A stretch of 64,000 bases of DNA from Novosphingobium barchaimii LL02 (GTDB lineage Bacteria > Pseudomonadota > Alphaproteobacteria > Sphingomonadales > Sphingomonadaceae): positions 439,001 through 503,000 of the forward strand of contig NZ_KQ130453.1 in NCBI RefSeq assembly GCF_001046635.1, in the 5' to 3' direction. Under the pieces are notes generated by a model, which made no database searches, was not told the DNA's origin, and saw only the letters and a list, made by a program, of their open reading frames with translations. Below, piece by piece: positions 34,819-43,931 of this stretch. Each line of letters starts with the position of its first letter. The first letter of the stretch is position 1. The position numbers were made by a program, and so were the translations under genes.

Positions 34819-34850
34819 GCGCGCGGCCCGATCTTTTTTCCAGGACTTAT

Positions 34851-35984
34851 ATGGCAGACCAGACCCCGGCCTCCTTTGGGCCAGCCTCCATCGGCTATGT
34901 TCCGTCGTCTCCGCTTGCCCGGACGCTGACGGATAGCCAGCGCAGCTTCTTCGAACGCATCCCCAAGGTGGAACTGCACTGCCACCTGCTGGGCGCGGTG
35001 CGCCGCGACACGTTCCTCGATCTGGCGGAGAAGCACGCCGCGCCGCTGAGCCGCGAGGATGTGGAGGGGTTCTACCACCGGGGCTCCAAGCCGATCGGCG
35101 TCCTGCGCGTGCTGCGCGCACTGGAAGCGCACCTGCTGCTGGCGCCTGAGGACTTCCACCGGATCGCCTACGAATACCTGGAAGACGCCGCCGCCGGAGG
35201 CATCCGCCACACCGAATTCTTCTGGAACCCCACGGCGACGATCCGCGACGCCGGACTGCCCTACGAAGCAGCGGTTTCCGGCATCCTTTCGGGTATGCGC
35301 GAGGCGCTGGCAGACTTCGACATCAGTTCGCTGCTGATCCCCTCCATCGACCGCGAGGCACCCGCCGCCGATGCGCTGGCGATGGTGGAGCAGGTGGTCG
35401 CCCATCCCGATCCGCTGGTGGCCGGCATCGGCATCGACTACCGCGAGCCGGACGGCCCGCCCGAAATGTTCGCGGCGGCTTATGCCCTTGCCAAGCGGCA
35501 CGGCCTGCGCGCCACTGCCCATGCGGGTGAATTCGGCATGCCGTGGACCAACGTGGCCACCGTGGTGGACGACATCGGCGTGGACCGGGTGGACCACGGC
35601 TACACCATCGTTGACAATCCCGACCTTGCCCGCAGCTATGCGCAGCGCGGGCTATTGTTCACCATCGTCCCGACCAATTCGTACTACTTGCGCACGCTCG
35701 ACCCGGATCGCTGGGCGCTTGACCATCCGATCCGCCGAATGGCGCAGCTGGGGCTGAAAATGCACCCCAATACCGACGACCCCACGCTGCACCACGTCAG
35801 TCCCGCAGGTGCGTGGGAACTGATGTACACGCACCTCGGATTCGATGTGGCGGACCTTCGCGCCATGATGCTCAACGGCATCGACGGGTCTTGGGCCAGC
35901 GATGCCCAGCGCGCGGAATGGCGCGCGGAATGGCCGGCCGAGTTCGACGCGATCGCCGTGCAAACCGGTATCGGTACGATTTGA
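34851..35984 (+). CDS. Adenosine/adenine deaminase
   Basis: This is a zinc-dependent deaminase of about 377 residues. The metal and catalytic residues are all present: His43 and His45 in ELHCHLLGA, His224 and Glu227 in TAHAGEFG, His249 in DHGYTI, and Asp309-Asp310 in HPNTDDPTLH. The ATG at 34851 follows AGGA with a 5-nt gap; a TTG at 34815 overlapping the permease stop is less likely. It is the last gene of the nucleoside operon and would turn adenosine into inosine or adenine into hypoxanthine in the cytoplasm. Since the operon seems to deliver free bases, an adenine deaminase activity is plausible. It converges on the esterase gene with an 8-bp gap. Confidence 0.9.
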   Translation: MADQTPASFGPASIGYVPSSPLARTLTDSQRSFFERIPKVELHCHLLGAVRRDTFLDLAEKHAAPLSREDVEGFYHRGSKPIGVLRVLRALEAHLLLAPEDFHRIAYEYLEDAAAGGIRHTEFFWNPTATIRDAGLPYEAAVSGILSGMREALADFDISSLLIPSIDREAPAADALAMVEQVVAHPDPLVAGIGIDYREPDGPPEMFAAAYALAKRHGLRATAHAGEFGMPWTNVATVVDDIGVDRVDHGYTIVDNPDLARSYAQRGLLFTIVPTNSYYLRTLDPDRWALDHPIRRMAQLGLKMHPNTDDPTLHHVSPAGAWELMYTHLGFDVADLRAMMLNGIDGSWASDAQRAEWRAEWPAEFDAIAVQTGIGTI

Positions 35985-35992
35985 ATCGGGGC

Positions 35993-37003
35993 CTATCCCA
36001 GTCCCACCGTCCGGGCCCAGTTACGCCATAGGTCCGGCCAGACCTCTGCCGGTTTGCCGATCGCGCGGCGCAGGCCGAAGCCGTGGCCGCCGTTGGCGAA
36101 CAGGTGCGTTTCCACCGGCACACCGCGCGCCTTGAGCGCGGCGCGCAGGCGCAAGGTATTCTCGACCGGAACCGTCGCGTCGTCCTCGGCATGGGCAAGG
36201 AAGTGCGGCGGGGCATCCGCAGGTACGTTCCGGTCGGGCGAATGCGCCGCTTCCAGCGCCGGGGTAGGCGAGGGACCAAGCAGCAGGCCGCGCGATCCGG
36301 CATGGGCGATCGCCGCGTCCATGCTGACGACCGGGTACATCGGCGCGGCGCAAAGCGGCTTGGCAGAGAGCTTGTCGGCGGCGTCGACGGGGGCATAGAC
36401 GTTCGCTGAAAAGCGCGCGGCAAGGTCGGCGCAGACGTGCCCGCCAGCGGAAAAGCCCATCGCCGCAACGCGCTCCGGGTCGATGGCGAAATCCCGCGCG
36501 CGGTGGCGGATCAGACGTATGGCGCGCTGCGCGTCCGCCAGCGGAGTGTCGGGGCCGCTGGCCCAGCCGTCGCCGGGCAGGCGATAGAACAGGACGAAAG
36601 CGGTGAAGCCGCGCGCCGTCAGCCAGCGGGCCATTTCATAGCCTTCCTTGTCGACCACGATCCATTTGTAGCCGCCGCCCGGCGTAATCATCACCGCCGC
36701 GCCGTTCGGCCGGTCGGGCCGGAATACCGCCATGCGCGGACGGGTAATACCGTAAACGGCGCGGTCGGTGATGAGCGCATCGGTGGAGCGCTCGTCGAAC
36801 TTTTCGGTGAGCGGCGTGCGCGGCATCCCGGGCGCGCCTTTGGGCCACAGGTCGATCGTCTCTGTCGGTTGTGGCAGCCCCGGGGGGAGGGCCCCGGGGC
36901 TGCCTGGCGGCGCTGTCTGCGCCGCCGCGCTCGTGATGAGCCCTTTGCTCAGGGCTCCGGCAGCAAGGGAGCCGGCGATCAGGGTTCTGCGATCGAAGTC
37001 CAT
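35993..37003 (-). CDS. Tat-exported alpha/beta hydrolase, probable carbohydrate acetylesterase
   Basis: This is an esterase-like protein of 336 residues. The leader MDFDRRTLIAGSLAAGALS is a Tat signal. The fold shows the oxyanion segment ITPGGGYKWI, the nucleophile Ser in GFSAGGHVCADLA, an acid in HAEDDATVP and the catalytic His in NGGHGFGLRR. This set matches the BD-FAE / acetyl-xylan-esterase-like group. It is 26 bp downstream of the TonB receptor on the same strand and so falls under the CCGG-type operator upstream of that receptor. Removing acetyl groups from pectin-derived oligomers in the periplasm is the likely job, inferred from context. Confidence 0.85.
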   Translation of the reverse strand: MDFDRRTLIAGSLAAGALSKGLITSAAAQTAPPGSPGALPPGLPQPTETIDLWPKGAPGMPRTPLTEKFDERSTDALITDRAVYGITRPRMAVFRPDRPNGAAVMITPGGGYKWIVVDKEGYEMARWLTARGFTAFVLFYRLPGDGWASGPDTPLADAQRAIRLIRHRARDFAIDPERVAAMGFSAGGHVCADLAARFSANVYAPVDAADKLSAKPLCAAPMYPVVSMDAAIAHAGSRGLLLGPSPTPALEAAHSPDRNVPADAPPHFLAHAEDDATVPVENTLRLRAALKARGVPVETHLFANGGHGFGLRRAIGKPAEVWPDLWRNWARTVGLG

Positions 37004-37029
37004 GGCCGTCTCCCGGTTTGCCGTCTTCG

Positions 37030-39897
37030 TCAGATTTTCGCGCGCGCACCGAACAGGATGGTGCGGCCGAAGTGATTGTTCTCGTAGTTACGGACCGCGT
37101 CGGCATCGTTGAAGCGATAACGATACTCGTCGGTCAGGTTGTTGCCGTCGATCGACAGTTCCAGCCATTCCGTCGCCTTGTACCGGATCGCCGCATCGAC
37201 GCTGGTATACGAACCATAGCCTTCAAAGACGTTGAATGTGGCGCTGGTGCCATCAACGAAGGGACCGCGATAACTTACCGAGCCACGGATGCTGAACTTG
37301 CCGTCGTCGTAATAAAGCGTCGCGTTCCACGCCTTCTTGGATACGCCAAGCAGGGTCTGGTTGTAGTCCTTCGTAACGCCCGTAAGGGAGCAGGCGCCGG
37401 TTGTGCGGGTGCAGGCCGAAGTCGCCGGGCCGGTGATCGTATAGTCGGCGTCGCTCTTGATGAAGGTGGCGTTGCCCTGGAAGCCGGTATGGCTGAGCAG
37501 GCCGGGCAGGAAGGTGAACGGCAGCTGCAAGGCCACTTCGACCCCCTTGAGCGTCGCGCCTTGCCCGTTCACCTGCGAGGACACCACGTATTCCTGGTTG
37601 GGATCATAGTTGATGAAGGCCGGAGTACTTGCACCCAGCACCGAACGATCAAGTCCAAGCTGCGGCAGTGTGGCCACATAGGTGCCGGAAACCGGGAAGC
37701 TATCGATCTTCTTGATGAAACCTGCGACCGAGAACAGCGCCTGCGGGGCGAAGTACCACTCGGCCGAGATGTCGAAGTTGGTCGCGCGGTAGGGATCGAG
37801 GAACGGGTTGCCGAAAGTAACGCGGTAGTTGAACCCGTCGACCGAACCGCCCGGGTTGAGGTTGCCAAGCGAAGGACGGGTAATGACCTTGGCCACCGCA
37901 CCGCGCAGGATCACGTCAAGACGCGGATAGAACGCCAGGTTCATCGAAGGCAGCCAGTCGTCATAGCTGCGCTCGACAGTTGCCGCGACGCCGGCGGTGT
38001 ATCCGGTCGAGGACTGCTTGGTGTGGGCATAGCGCATACCGGCATTGCCCGCGTATTCGAGGCCGAAAATCTCACCCTTGACGTCGAACTGCAGATAGCC
38101 GCCCGATGTCGTCTCGCGCACCTTGCGGTTGGAGCCCAGATCCTCGACGGCGGTACGGCCATAAAGGTTGGTATAGTCCGCCGCGTTGGCGATGTTGCCG
38201 ACGATCCACGAATTGGTGGTGCCGTCCGGCTGGCCGGCATCGCCAAGGTTGACCAGATCGGAAATGCCCGAAGTCACCGGCAGGCCGTATACGCTGGACG
38301 AGCAGGTGACCGCGCCCAGGATCAGATCGCGCGTGCCATTGGCGCCGCAGGCGGCGGTGTCACGCTGGAACAGCTGGGTGCGGAAATCGTAGCGGCGCCA
38401 CATCGCGCCGGCCTTGACGGTGAAGCCGTCGGTCAGGTCCCATTCGGTACGCAGCTGCCCGGTCTTGAAGCGGTTGCGTACATAGGACGGACGGTCGCGG
38501 ATTTCGGCGAGCTGGAAGTTCGCCGGGTTGGTGACGTCCAGATCATAACCGAGCACCGGCGACTTCATGTTCGAATAGTCGTAGCTGAAGCCGTTGGCGT
38601 TGCGGTTGTCATAGGCGATAGTCGTCTCGACCGGGATGTCGGCCTTTGACTGCGACATGCCGCCCAGCACGGTGAAGCGGAAAGTATCGCCCACTTCCTG
38701 ATCCCATGTCGCGCCGATCTGGTGGAACTTGGTCTCGGATTTGCGCAAGTAGCTTTCGGTACGCACGTAGGCATTGTTGAAGGTCGCGCTGACCATGTTG
38801 CCTTTGTCGTCATAGCCCGGGTTAACGACATCGAAGCGGCGCTCGTTCGAGCGGGCGAGCACTTCGAGCCACTGCTCGGCGCGGTCTTCCTTGAATGAGG
38901 AGAACAGGCCGTCGACGGAAATCTTGGTACGATCGCTGGGTTCGAACTGGATCGAGCCGGTCAGGCCCAGGCGGCGGCGGTCATGCTCGATCACGCCGTA
39001 GCGCGGAATACGCGGGTGGAACGAAAGCGAAGCCGCGTCGCACGCCTCGGACGGACGGTAGCCGCCGCCCGAATTGACCGGAGTGCCACCGGTCGCCCCG
39101 ACGTTGGAATAGAAGCAGGGCGTGCCGCCGACCGAGTTGAAATAGGCCTGCGACCAGCGCACCGAGTTGTTGCCGTTCTCGATGGTGTCGGTATGCGAAT
39201 AGGCGGCCGAGACGTTGACGCCCAGCGTGCCCGCATCGTTCTTCCACGACAGCAGCCCGGCAATGCGGGGGCCGACATTGTCGGACAGGTCGTTGTACGA
39301 ACCCTGCACGTTGAGAACCGCGCTGAGGCCGGTCTTGCCCGCCAGCGGGTTGCCGGTGTTGAGGTCCACCACCGCGCCCAGCGAACCCTCGTCGAGCGTG
39401 GCTTCGGCGGTCTTGTGGACCACCAGGCTGCTGAACAGTTCCGAGGCGAAGACATTGAAATCGAACGAGCGGTCGCGGTTGGCGGAGGCGCCGTCCGAGC
39501 TGGTGGCGATCGTCTCCAGCCCGTTCACACGCACGCGGGTGAACTGCGCGCCCAGGCCGCGCACGGTGATCGACCGCCCTTCGCCACCATCCTTCTGGAT
39601 CGAGATACCGGGAATGCGCTGGAGCGATTCTGCCAGGTTCTGGTCGGGAAACTTGGCCATGTCCTCGGCCACGATCGCATCGACCGCCGCGACCGAAGTA
39701 CGCTTCACGTTGAGCGCGGCCTCCAGCGACTGACGAAAGCCGGTAACGATGATGTCCTGCGGCGTGGCTTCCGGGGCGGGCTCGGCAGCGGCGGTTTCGG
39801 CGGTGTCCTGTGCGAACCCGAGTTGCGGCATGGCCAGAGCGCTGCCGGCGAACAGGGCAATCTTCACAAGCGAGATTCTAGAAATGGTATGGCGCAT
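37030..39897 (-). CDS. TonB-dependent receptor, pectin-type regulon (paralogue A)
   Basis: This is a receptor of 955 residues. The signal peptide ends LGFA-QD near residue 30. The plug opens IIVTGFRQSLEAAL and contains KFPDQNLAESLQRIPG, EGRSITVRGLGAQFTRVRVNG and FNVFASELFSSLVVHK, and the barrel ends HFGRTILFGARAKI. It is a clear paralogue of the receptor at 50.6-53.5 kb, and both belong to the large Caulobacter/Xanthomonas-type receptor subfamily. The site TGATACCGGTGTCA lies 35 bp upstream of its ATG. An exported esterase follows in the same transcript. Uptake of uronate-containing oligosaccharides is the most likely role. Confidence 0.93.
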   Translation of the reverse strand: MRHTISRISLVKIALFAGSALAMPQLGFAQDTAETAAAEPAPEATPQDIIVTGFRQSLEAALNVKRTSVAAVDAIVAEDMAKFPDQNLAESLQRIPGISIQKDGGEGRSITVRGLGAQFTRVRVNGLETIATSSDGASANRDRSFDFNVFASELFSSLVVHKTAEATLDEGSLGAVVDLNTGNPLAGKTGLSAVLNVQGSYNDLSDNVGPRIAGLLSWKNDAGTLGVNVSAAYSHTDTIENGNNSVRWSQAYFNSVGGTPCFYSNVGATGGTPVNSGGGYRPSEACDAASLSFHPRIPRYGVIEHDRRRLGLTGSIQFEPSDRTKISVDGLFSSFKEDRAEQWLEVLARSNERRFDVVNPGYDDKGNMVSATFNNAYVRTESYLRKSETKFHQIGATWDQEVGDTFRFTVLGGMSQSKADIPVETTIAYDNRNANGFSYDYSNMKSPVLGYDLDVTNPANFQLAEIRDRPSYVRNRFKTGQLRTEWDLTDGFTVKAGAMWRRYDFRTQLFQRDTAACGANGTRDLILGAVTCSSSVYGLPVTSGISDLVNLGDAGQPDGTTNSWIVGNIANAADYTNLYGRTAVEDLGSNRKVRETTSGGYLQFDVKGEIFGLEYAGNAGMRYAHTKQSSTGYTAGVAATVERSYDDWLPSMNLAFYPRLDVILRGAVAKVITRPSLGNLNPGGSVDGFNYRVTFGNPFLDPYRATNFDISAEWYFAPQALFSVAGFIKKIDSFPVSGTYVATLPQLGLDRSVLGASTPAFINYDPNQEYVVSSQVNGQGATLKGVEVALQLPFTFLPGLLSHTGFQGNATFIKSDADYTITGPATSACTRTTGACSLTGVTKDYNQTLLGVSKKAWNATLYYDDGKFSIRGSVSYRGPFVDGTSATFNVFEGYGSYTSVDAAIRYKATEWLELSIDGNNLTDEYRYRFNDADAVRNYENNHFGRTILFGARAKI

Positions 39898-39931
39898 CGT
39901 AACATCCCCTCCACGGCCTCTGACGGCCGAA

Positions 39932-39945
39932 TGATACCGGTGTCA
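39932..39945. promoter_or_regulatory. KdgR-like operator upstream of receptor A
   Basis: TGATACCGGTGTCA, a 14-bp near-palindrome centred on CCGG. It is identical to the site before the paralogous receptor at 53.5 kb and is one of six copies in the window. Confidence 0.75.
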
Positions 39946-40065
39946 ATGACGCGCGCAGTGGCGGCGCATCCTCTCCGGCAACACAACTCCCTTGCCCCTC
40001 GCGGGGCATCGCGGACGACCCTCCAAGATCGCCCGACCGTTCCCAAGTTCATTCTTGCGAGCTTT

Positions 40066-40079
40066 GGTAACCGGTGTCA
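40066..40079. promoter_or_regulatory. KdgR-like operator upstream of the cupin gene
   Basis: GGTAACCGGTGTCA, identical to the kduI site and to the reverse complement of the kdgR-gene site. It lies 59 bp upstream of the cupin GTG start. Confidence 0.75.
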
Positions 40080-40138
40080 TGAATAGTTGCCGCAGGGAGG
40101 GCGCCCTGTCAAGAACCACTGTCATTGGGAGATGCAAA

Positions 40139-40735
40139 GTGAAAATTCGCAGGCTGGCAGGGCAGTTTGTTCCTGTTGTTCTCCTGTTCCCCGCTGCTGC
40201 GCACGCAGCAATTGCTGCGCCGGGAGAGACTTCGGCTACCGTTTCGGCCGAGCAGAATCGCGGCAAAAAGGGGCGAATTATTCGCGTCAACGCGCTGGCG
40301 AAGGACGATCAGCGCTCCGTCACGCAAGTCGCGGAGGCCAAAGGCAAGCGCATCGCCGTGTCCGCGGTGCCCGCTCCACCGATGGCAGTGATCGACGAGC
40401 GTGATACCGTGCGGGAGGAGGCGCCTCCGCATGGTGAGATCGGCATGAGCACCGCCTATCGGATCTCGGATGCTGCGCCCGGACCGCGTGCGATGGAATT
40501 TCGCCGCCGCGTGCTGCACAAGGGCGCGGCGATCGGCGAACATCCCATCGACCATGACGAGGTCTACTACGTCACCGCAGGGGAGGGTGAGGTCGTCTCG
40601 GACGGCAAGCGTGCGGCCCTCAGGCCGGGCATGGCGGCTTATCTCTACCGCGGCGCGGTGGTGGGCATCTGGCAGAAGGGGGCGGAGCCGCTGGCCCTGG
40701 TGATCGCTTATCCCAATCCGCCCAAGGCGCGGTGA
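40139..40735 (+). CDS. Secreted cupin-domain protein of the uronate regulon
   Basis: About 198 residues with a signal peptide ending AAAHA-AI near residue 24. An Ala/charged-rich stretch of about 80 residues follows, then a C-terminal single cupin: EFRRRVLHKGAAIGEHPIDHDEVYY in two halves, VTAGEGEVVSDGKRAALRPGMAAYLYRG. The conserved His/Glu of a metal site (HPIDHDEVYYV) is present. The GTG start at 40139 has GGGAG seven bases before it. A KdgR-like operator precedes it, so it is induced with the pectin genes. The small cupin KdgF, which opens unsaturated galacturonate, is a tempting comparison, but KdgF is shorter and cytoplasmic; the identity is open. Confidence 0.7.
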   Translation: MKIRRLAGQFVPVVLLFPAAAHAAIAAPGETSATVSAEQNRGKKGRIIRVNALAKDDQRSVTQVAEAKGKRIAVSAVPAPPMAVIDERDTVREEAPPHGEIGMSTAYRISDAAPGPRAMEFRRRVLHKGAAIGEHPIDHDEVYYVTAGEGEVVSDGKRAALRPGMAAYLYRGAVVGIWQKGAEPLALVIAYPNPPKAR

Positions 40736-41297
40736 ATGGGCGACCGGCTTGATAAATATAACCGTATCGGTTATAGGACGCCGCATCCGCTGACCTGACG
40801 TACAAGGGTTGGCGGTGTATCGGGTCGGCGCCGTGGGCCGGACGCGAGCGCAAGCCGTGGACCACGCCACCAGCGTCCGACCGGATCGGTTCCCGATTCC
40901 CCTTCACTGGGGCAATTCGTCAGGTCTTCCGCCATCGGCCCGCCTCCCACGAAGAGGGGGCTTTGCGGATGCCCTTCTCGAAGCGGCGGCTTTTGCGAGT
41001 CCGCGCGGCCGTTTCGAACCGATCCGTCAGGACCGAGCCGGGCTGTAGTAGCCGCTATCCGGCCGTTCGCACCAAAGGCCACCCTCCTCGCGTCCTGGCA
41101 CAGGACGCCCCGACGCCGACCCGATGTTTCTCTCGGTTTACGCGTTTTTCCTCGGCGTTACCCCGCACTCGCCAGCGGGCGATGTCCCGTATCCAAGCGC
41201 TTTTCCAGTGCTTGGAGACCGTTTGAGATTGCGCTTTGCCCATTCCAAATGCGCTCTGCTACGCATTTCAAACGATCGGTTGGCGAAGGGCCGGGCT
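40736..41297. other. 562-bp gene-free stretch with inverted repeats
   Basis: No convincing gene was found here; the short open frames have no ribosome site or recognisable content. Two hairpins are visible near the right end: TCCAAGC (41192-41198) with GCTTGGA (41210-41216), and AAATGCG (41247-41253) with CGCATTT (41262-41268). GTTTGA (41221-41226) also pairs with TCAAAC (41268-41273). An AT-rich segment, ATAAATATAACCGTATCGGTTATA, lies near 40752-40775 and includes an inverted repeat TAACCGTATCGGTTA. The stretch may be a decayed element or hold a structured RNA. Confidence 0.4.
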
Positions 41298-42851
41298 TCA
41301 GGTACCTGGCTGGACGTAGGGCGCAGTCGCCCAAAGCTCTCGCTGCCAGCGGCGCGGGTCGTTTTCAATCCGCACGGTGTCGTCGAAGACCATCGTCGCA
41401 CGTTCGGGCAGGCGATAGGCCGACCATTCCGGAAGTCCGGGTCGTCCGGTTTTCGCAAGGCCGGTGAACGCTCGCATCATCGCGATGCTGAGTCTGCGCG
41501 CAGCCTCGTCGGTCCCGGAAAAGCTCCCCGGCGCATCCAGCGTGCCGAAGACATAGGGGATGTCGTCCGTATGCGCGGCCCCGCGCAGGGGATCGACGGG
41601 CGAAGGGCGATCGAGCTGGTATACCCACGTCGAGGAAGCGCCCGCAGCGGCGCGTTCGTCCGCCTCGATCACCTGTCCCGGCCACGAACGACCTGCCGTG
41701 GTAGCGGCGTAATAGACCTGTTGGGGGGACCAATCTGGTTCGCGGCTTCGATACTGCTCAACCACCCAGACAGGGTCGAGGTCGATCTTGATCTCGGGCA
41801 GGATGCGCGCCGCGATGTTCTCCCAGGAGAGGCCCTCAAGTTTTGGACCGCGCGGGTTGAGGAACGCGCGGGTCTCCTCACGCACATTGCCCAGAATCAT
41901 GGGCACCGCCAGCGATTGCTGCGCAGCATCCGGCCAGAACGGGTGGCGCGGCAGGTTGGTCATGTCGAGAACGGGACCGAAATAGACCCCGCCGCCCATT
42001 ACGGGATCAGTGGCGCCCAAACCTTCCATCAACCGTTCGACCGGCATGGTGCGCAAGGCTTCGACATCGCCGGGCGCCAGTTTCAGCGCGGCCATTAAAG
42101 CCTGGGTGCGGCTCCATGCATGGGCCGGGCCGCTTGCCTGCACCTGCTGGCCGCTCATGGTCGCGGCCGTATGGAACAGGGCTTTTGCGGAGGGCATGGC
42201 CATCAAGGTGGCGATCTTGGCGCCGCCGCCCGACTGGCCAAAGACCATGACCCGCGCCGGATCGCCGCCGAATGCTGCAATGTGATCGCGCACCCATTGC
42301 AAGGCCAGGATCAGGTCGAGCTGGCCAAGATTGCCGCTATCGGCATAGCGCGCACCGAAAGGCTTGAGCCAGGCATAACCCAGCGCATTGAGTCGGTGGT
42401 TGACCGTCACCACCACCACATCGCCCTCTGCGGCGAGTTTGGCGCCGTGGGTCAACGGATCGGTGACGGAGCCGGTGGTGTAGGCGCCGCCGTGAAAATA
42501 GACCATCACCGCCCGGCCCGCGCGCGGGTTCGCCTCGGGTGTCCAGACGTTGAGGAACAGGCAGTCTTCCGATTGCGCTTCCCCGCCCATGGCGCGCTGC
42601 GGGCAGATTGGACCGAACTTGTCGGCGCCGAGGGCAGGGCCGTCCCATGGCTCGGCGACGGCGCGGGCAAACCGCGCGGCTCGGCCGTAGCGGATGCCCT
42701 TGAAGGCGAGGACGCCGTTCTCGGCCAGTCCGGTATAGCGGCCCACACGCGGACGTGTCACGCTGCGCGCGAGTAGCGGTGCGGGTGCGGCGCTAGCCAG
42801 TACGGCAGCGGATTTGACGAGGGTGCGCCGGGTGATCCTGGCGGTGTTCAT
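41298..42851 (-). CDS. Tat-exported type-B carboxylesterase
   Basis: This is a carboxylesterase of about 517 residues. The Tat leader is ITRRTLVKSAAVLASAAPAPLL. Family marks are SEDCLFLNVWTPEA, the oxyanion region VYFHGGAYTTGS, the nucleophile Ser in VFGQSGGGAKIATLM, and a C-terminal His in RGAAHTDDIPYVFGT. The ATG at 42851 follows GGGAGTGGACAGC. It lies 68 bp downstream of kdgK and is probably the last gene of the kduI-kduD-kdgK unit. A role in removing ester groups from pectin fragments or phenolic esters is suggested by location only. Confidence 0.88.
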   Translation of the reverse strand: MNTARITRRTLVKSAAVLASAAPAPLLARSVTRPRVGRYTGLAENGVLAFKGIRYGRAARFARAVAEPWDGPALGADKFGPICPQRAMGGEAQSEDCLFLNVWTPEANPRAGRAVMVYFHGGAYTTGSVTDPLTHGAKLAAEGDVVVVTVNHRLNALGYAWLKPFGARYADSGNLGQLDLILALQWVRDHIAAFGGDPARVMVFGQSGGGAKIATLMAMPSAKALFHTAATMSGQQVQASGPAHAWSRTQALMAALKLAPGDVEALRTMPVERLMEGLGATDPVMGGGVYFGPVLDMTNLPRHPFWPDAAQQSLAVPMILGNVREETRAFLNPRGPKLEGLSWENIAARILPEIKIDLDPVWVVEQYRSREPDWSPQQVYYAATTAGRSWPGQVIEADERAAAGASSTWVYQLDRPSPVDPLRGAAHTDDIPYVFGTLDAPGSFSGTDEAARRLSIAMMRAFTGLAKTGRPGLPEWSAYRLPERATMVFDDTVRIENDPRRWQRELWATAPYVQPGT

Positions 42852-42919
42852 GCTGTCCACTCCCGTTATATCATATCGCTGCCCCGGATCGGGTCCGCAG
42901 CGGCGGGGTATCCAATCGC

Positions 42920-43930
42920 TCAGCGCCTTACGTCGCCCCCACTGGCGGAGAAGGCTTCGAGTTCCGCAGGCCCGATCAGACACATGTCGCCGGGCTGGGT
43001 ATGTTTGAGGACGGTATAGGCAAGGCCCGCCTGCGCCGTTGAGACGGTGTCCGCGCCTTGGAGCCACTTGTGCAGCACTCCTGCAGCAAAGGCATCGCCC
43101 GTGCCGATGCGGTCGACGATGCCGGTGACGTCGACTTCGGCGGTCTGGTGAGCCGCATCCCGCGTATCTATGCGGGCGGCGATGCGGTGGTGGCCGGCGT
43201 TCACGACATGGCGCGCGGTGGAGGCGATCAGTTGCAGCTTGGGGAAAGCCTCGAATGCGGCCAGCGCGGCTTCGCGGCGGCGGTCGGAAGCGTCGCCGGA
43301 AAACGGCTTGCCCAGCAGCAGTGAGATGTCGCGGTGGTTGCCGATCATGACCGTGGCCGATTGCATCAGATCGGTCAGAATGCTGCGCGGGTCGCTGTCC
43401 CATGCATCCCATAGCAGCGCGCGGTAATTACCGTCGAAGCAGATCGGCACGCCTGCAGCATTCGCCGCAGCAACGGCGGCCCGGGCCAGCGCCACGCCGC
43501 CGGGGCCAAGCGCCGGTGTGATCCCGGAAAGGTGCAGCAGCCGGGCACCTTCAAGCGCGGAGGCGAAGTTGAAATCGTCCGGCGCGGAATTCGCGAACAC
43601 GCTGCCAGCGCGATCATAAGTGATCGATGAGGGCCTGAGTCCTGCGCCGCTCTCCAGAAAGTAGAGCCCCATGCGGCCCGCCGTGCGGCCGATGTGGAGG
43701 GTATCCACACCGGCTGCCCCCAGCACCGCGCGGGCCTTGTCGCCGAGCGTGCTGGACGGCAACCGGGTGAGCATCCTAACGCCGTGGCCAAGTGAGGCGA
43801 GGCCAGCGCCGACGTTCGCCTCGGCGCCGCCCACCACCATGTCCAGCGCATCGCACTGGACAGTCAGGCGGGCGGCGGGGGTGGCGAAGCGCAGCAGCAC
43901 TTCGCCAAAGCACAGGACATGCCCGATCAT
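42920..43930 (-). CDS. kdgK: 2-keto-3-deoxygluconate kinase
   Basis: A PfkB-family kinase of 336 residues, it phosphorylates KDG to KDPG. The N-terminus reads LCFGEVLLRF with the substrate motif GGAEANVGAGLASLG, as in KdgK. The C-terminal ATP/catalytic motif is DRIGTGDAFAAGVL with base Asp279. It starts one base after the kduD stop, so the genes are translationally coupled. It serves both the kduI-kduD branch and the uxaC-uxaA branch in this window. The KDPG aldolase needed next is not in the window. Confidence 0.93.
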   Translation of the reverse strand: MIGHVLCFGEVLLRFATPAARLTVQCDALDMVVGGAEANVGAGLASLGHGVRMLTRLPSSTLGDKARAVLGAAGVDTLHIGRTAGRMGLYFLESGAGLRPSSITYDRAGSVFANSAPDDFNFASALEGARLLHLSGITPALGPGGVALARAAVAAANAAGVPICFDGNYRALLWDAWDSDPRSILTDLMQSATVMIGNHRDISLLLGKPFSGDASDRRREAALAAFEAFPKLQLIASTARHVVNAGHHRIAARIDTRDAAHQTAEVDVTGIVDRIGTGDAFAAGVLHKWLQGADTVSTAQAGLAYTVLKHTQPGDMCLIGPAELEAFSASGGDVRR

Positions 43931-43931
43931 C

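Noticed and set aside
33370-35121. A 583-codon minus-strand frame opposite the permease and deaminase genes
   Set aside because: Highly charged His/Arg/Gln-rich translation with no domain and no ribosome site; the plus-strand genes are clear.
37018-38649. A 543-codon plus-strand frame opposite receptor A
   Set aside because: Shadow of the receptor gene; no recognisable protein features.
41124-42098. Plus-strand frame of 324 codons starting in the gene-free stretch
   Set aside because: Most of it lies opposite the carboxylesterase, and its first part has no ribosome site or known domain. A decayed gene in the first 200 bp cannot be fully excluded.
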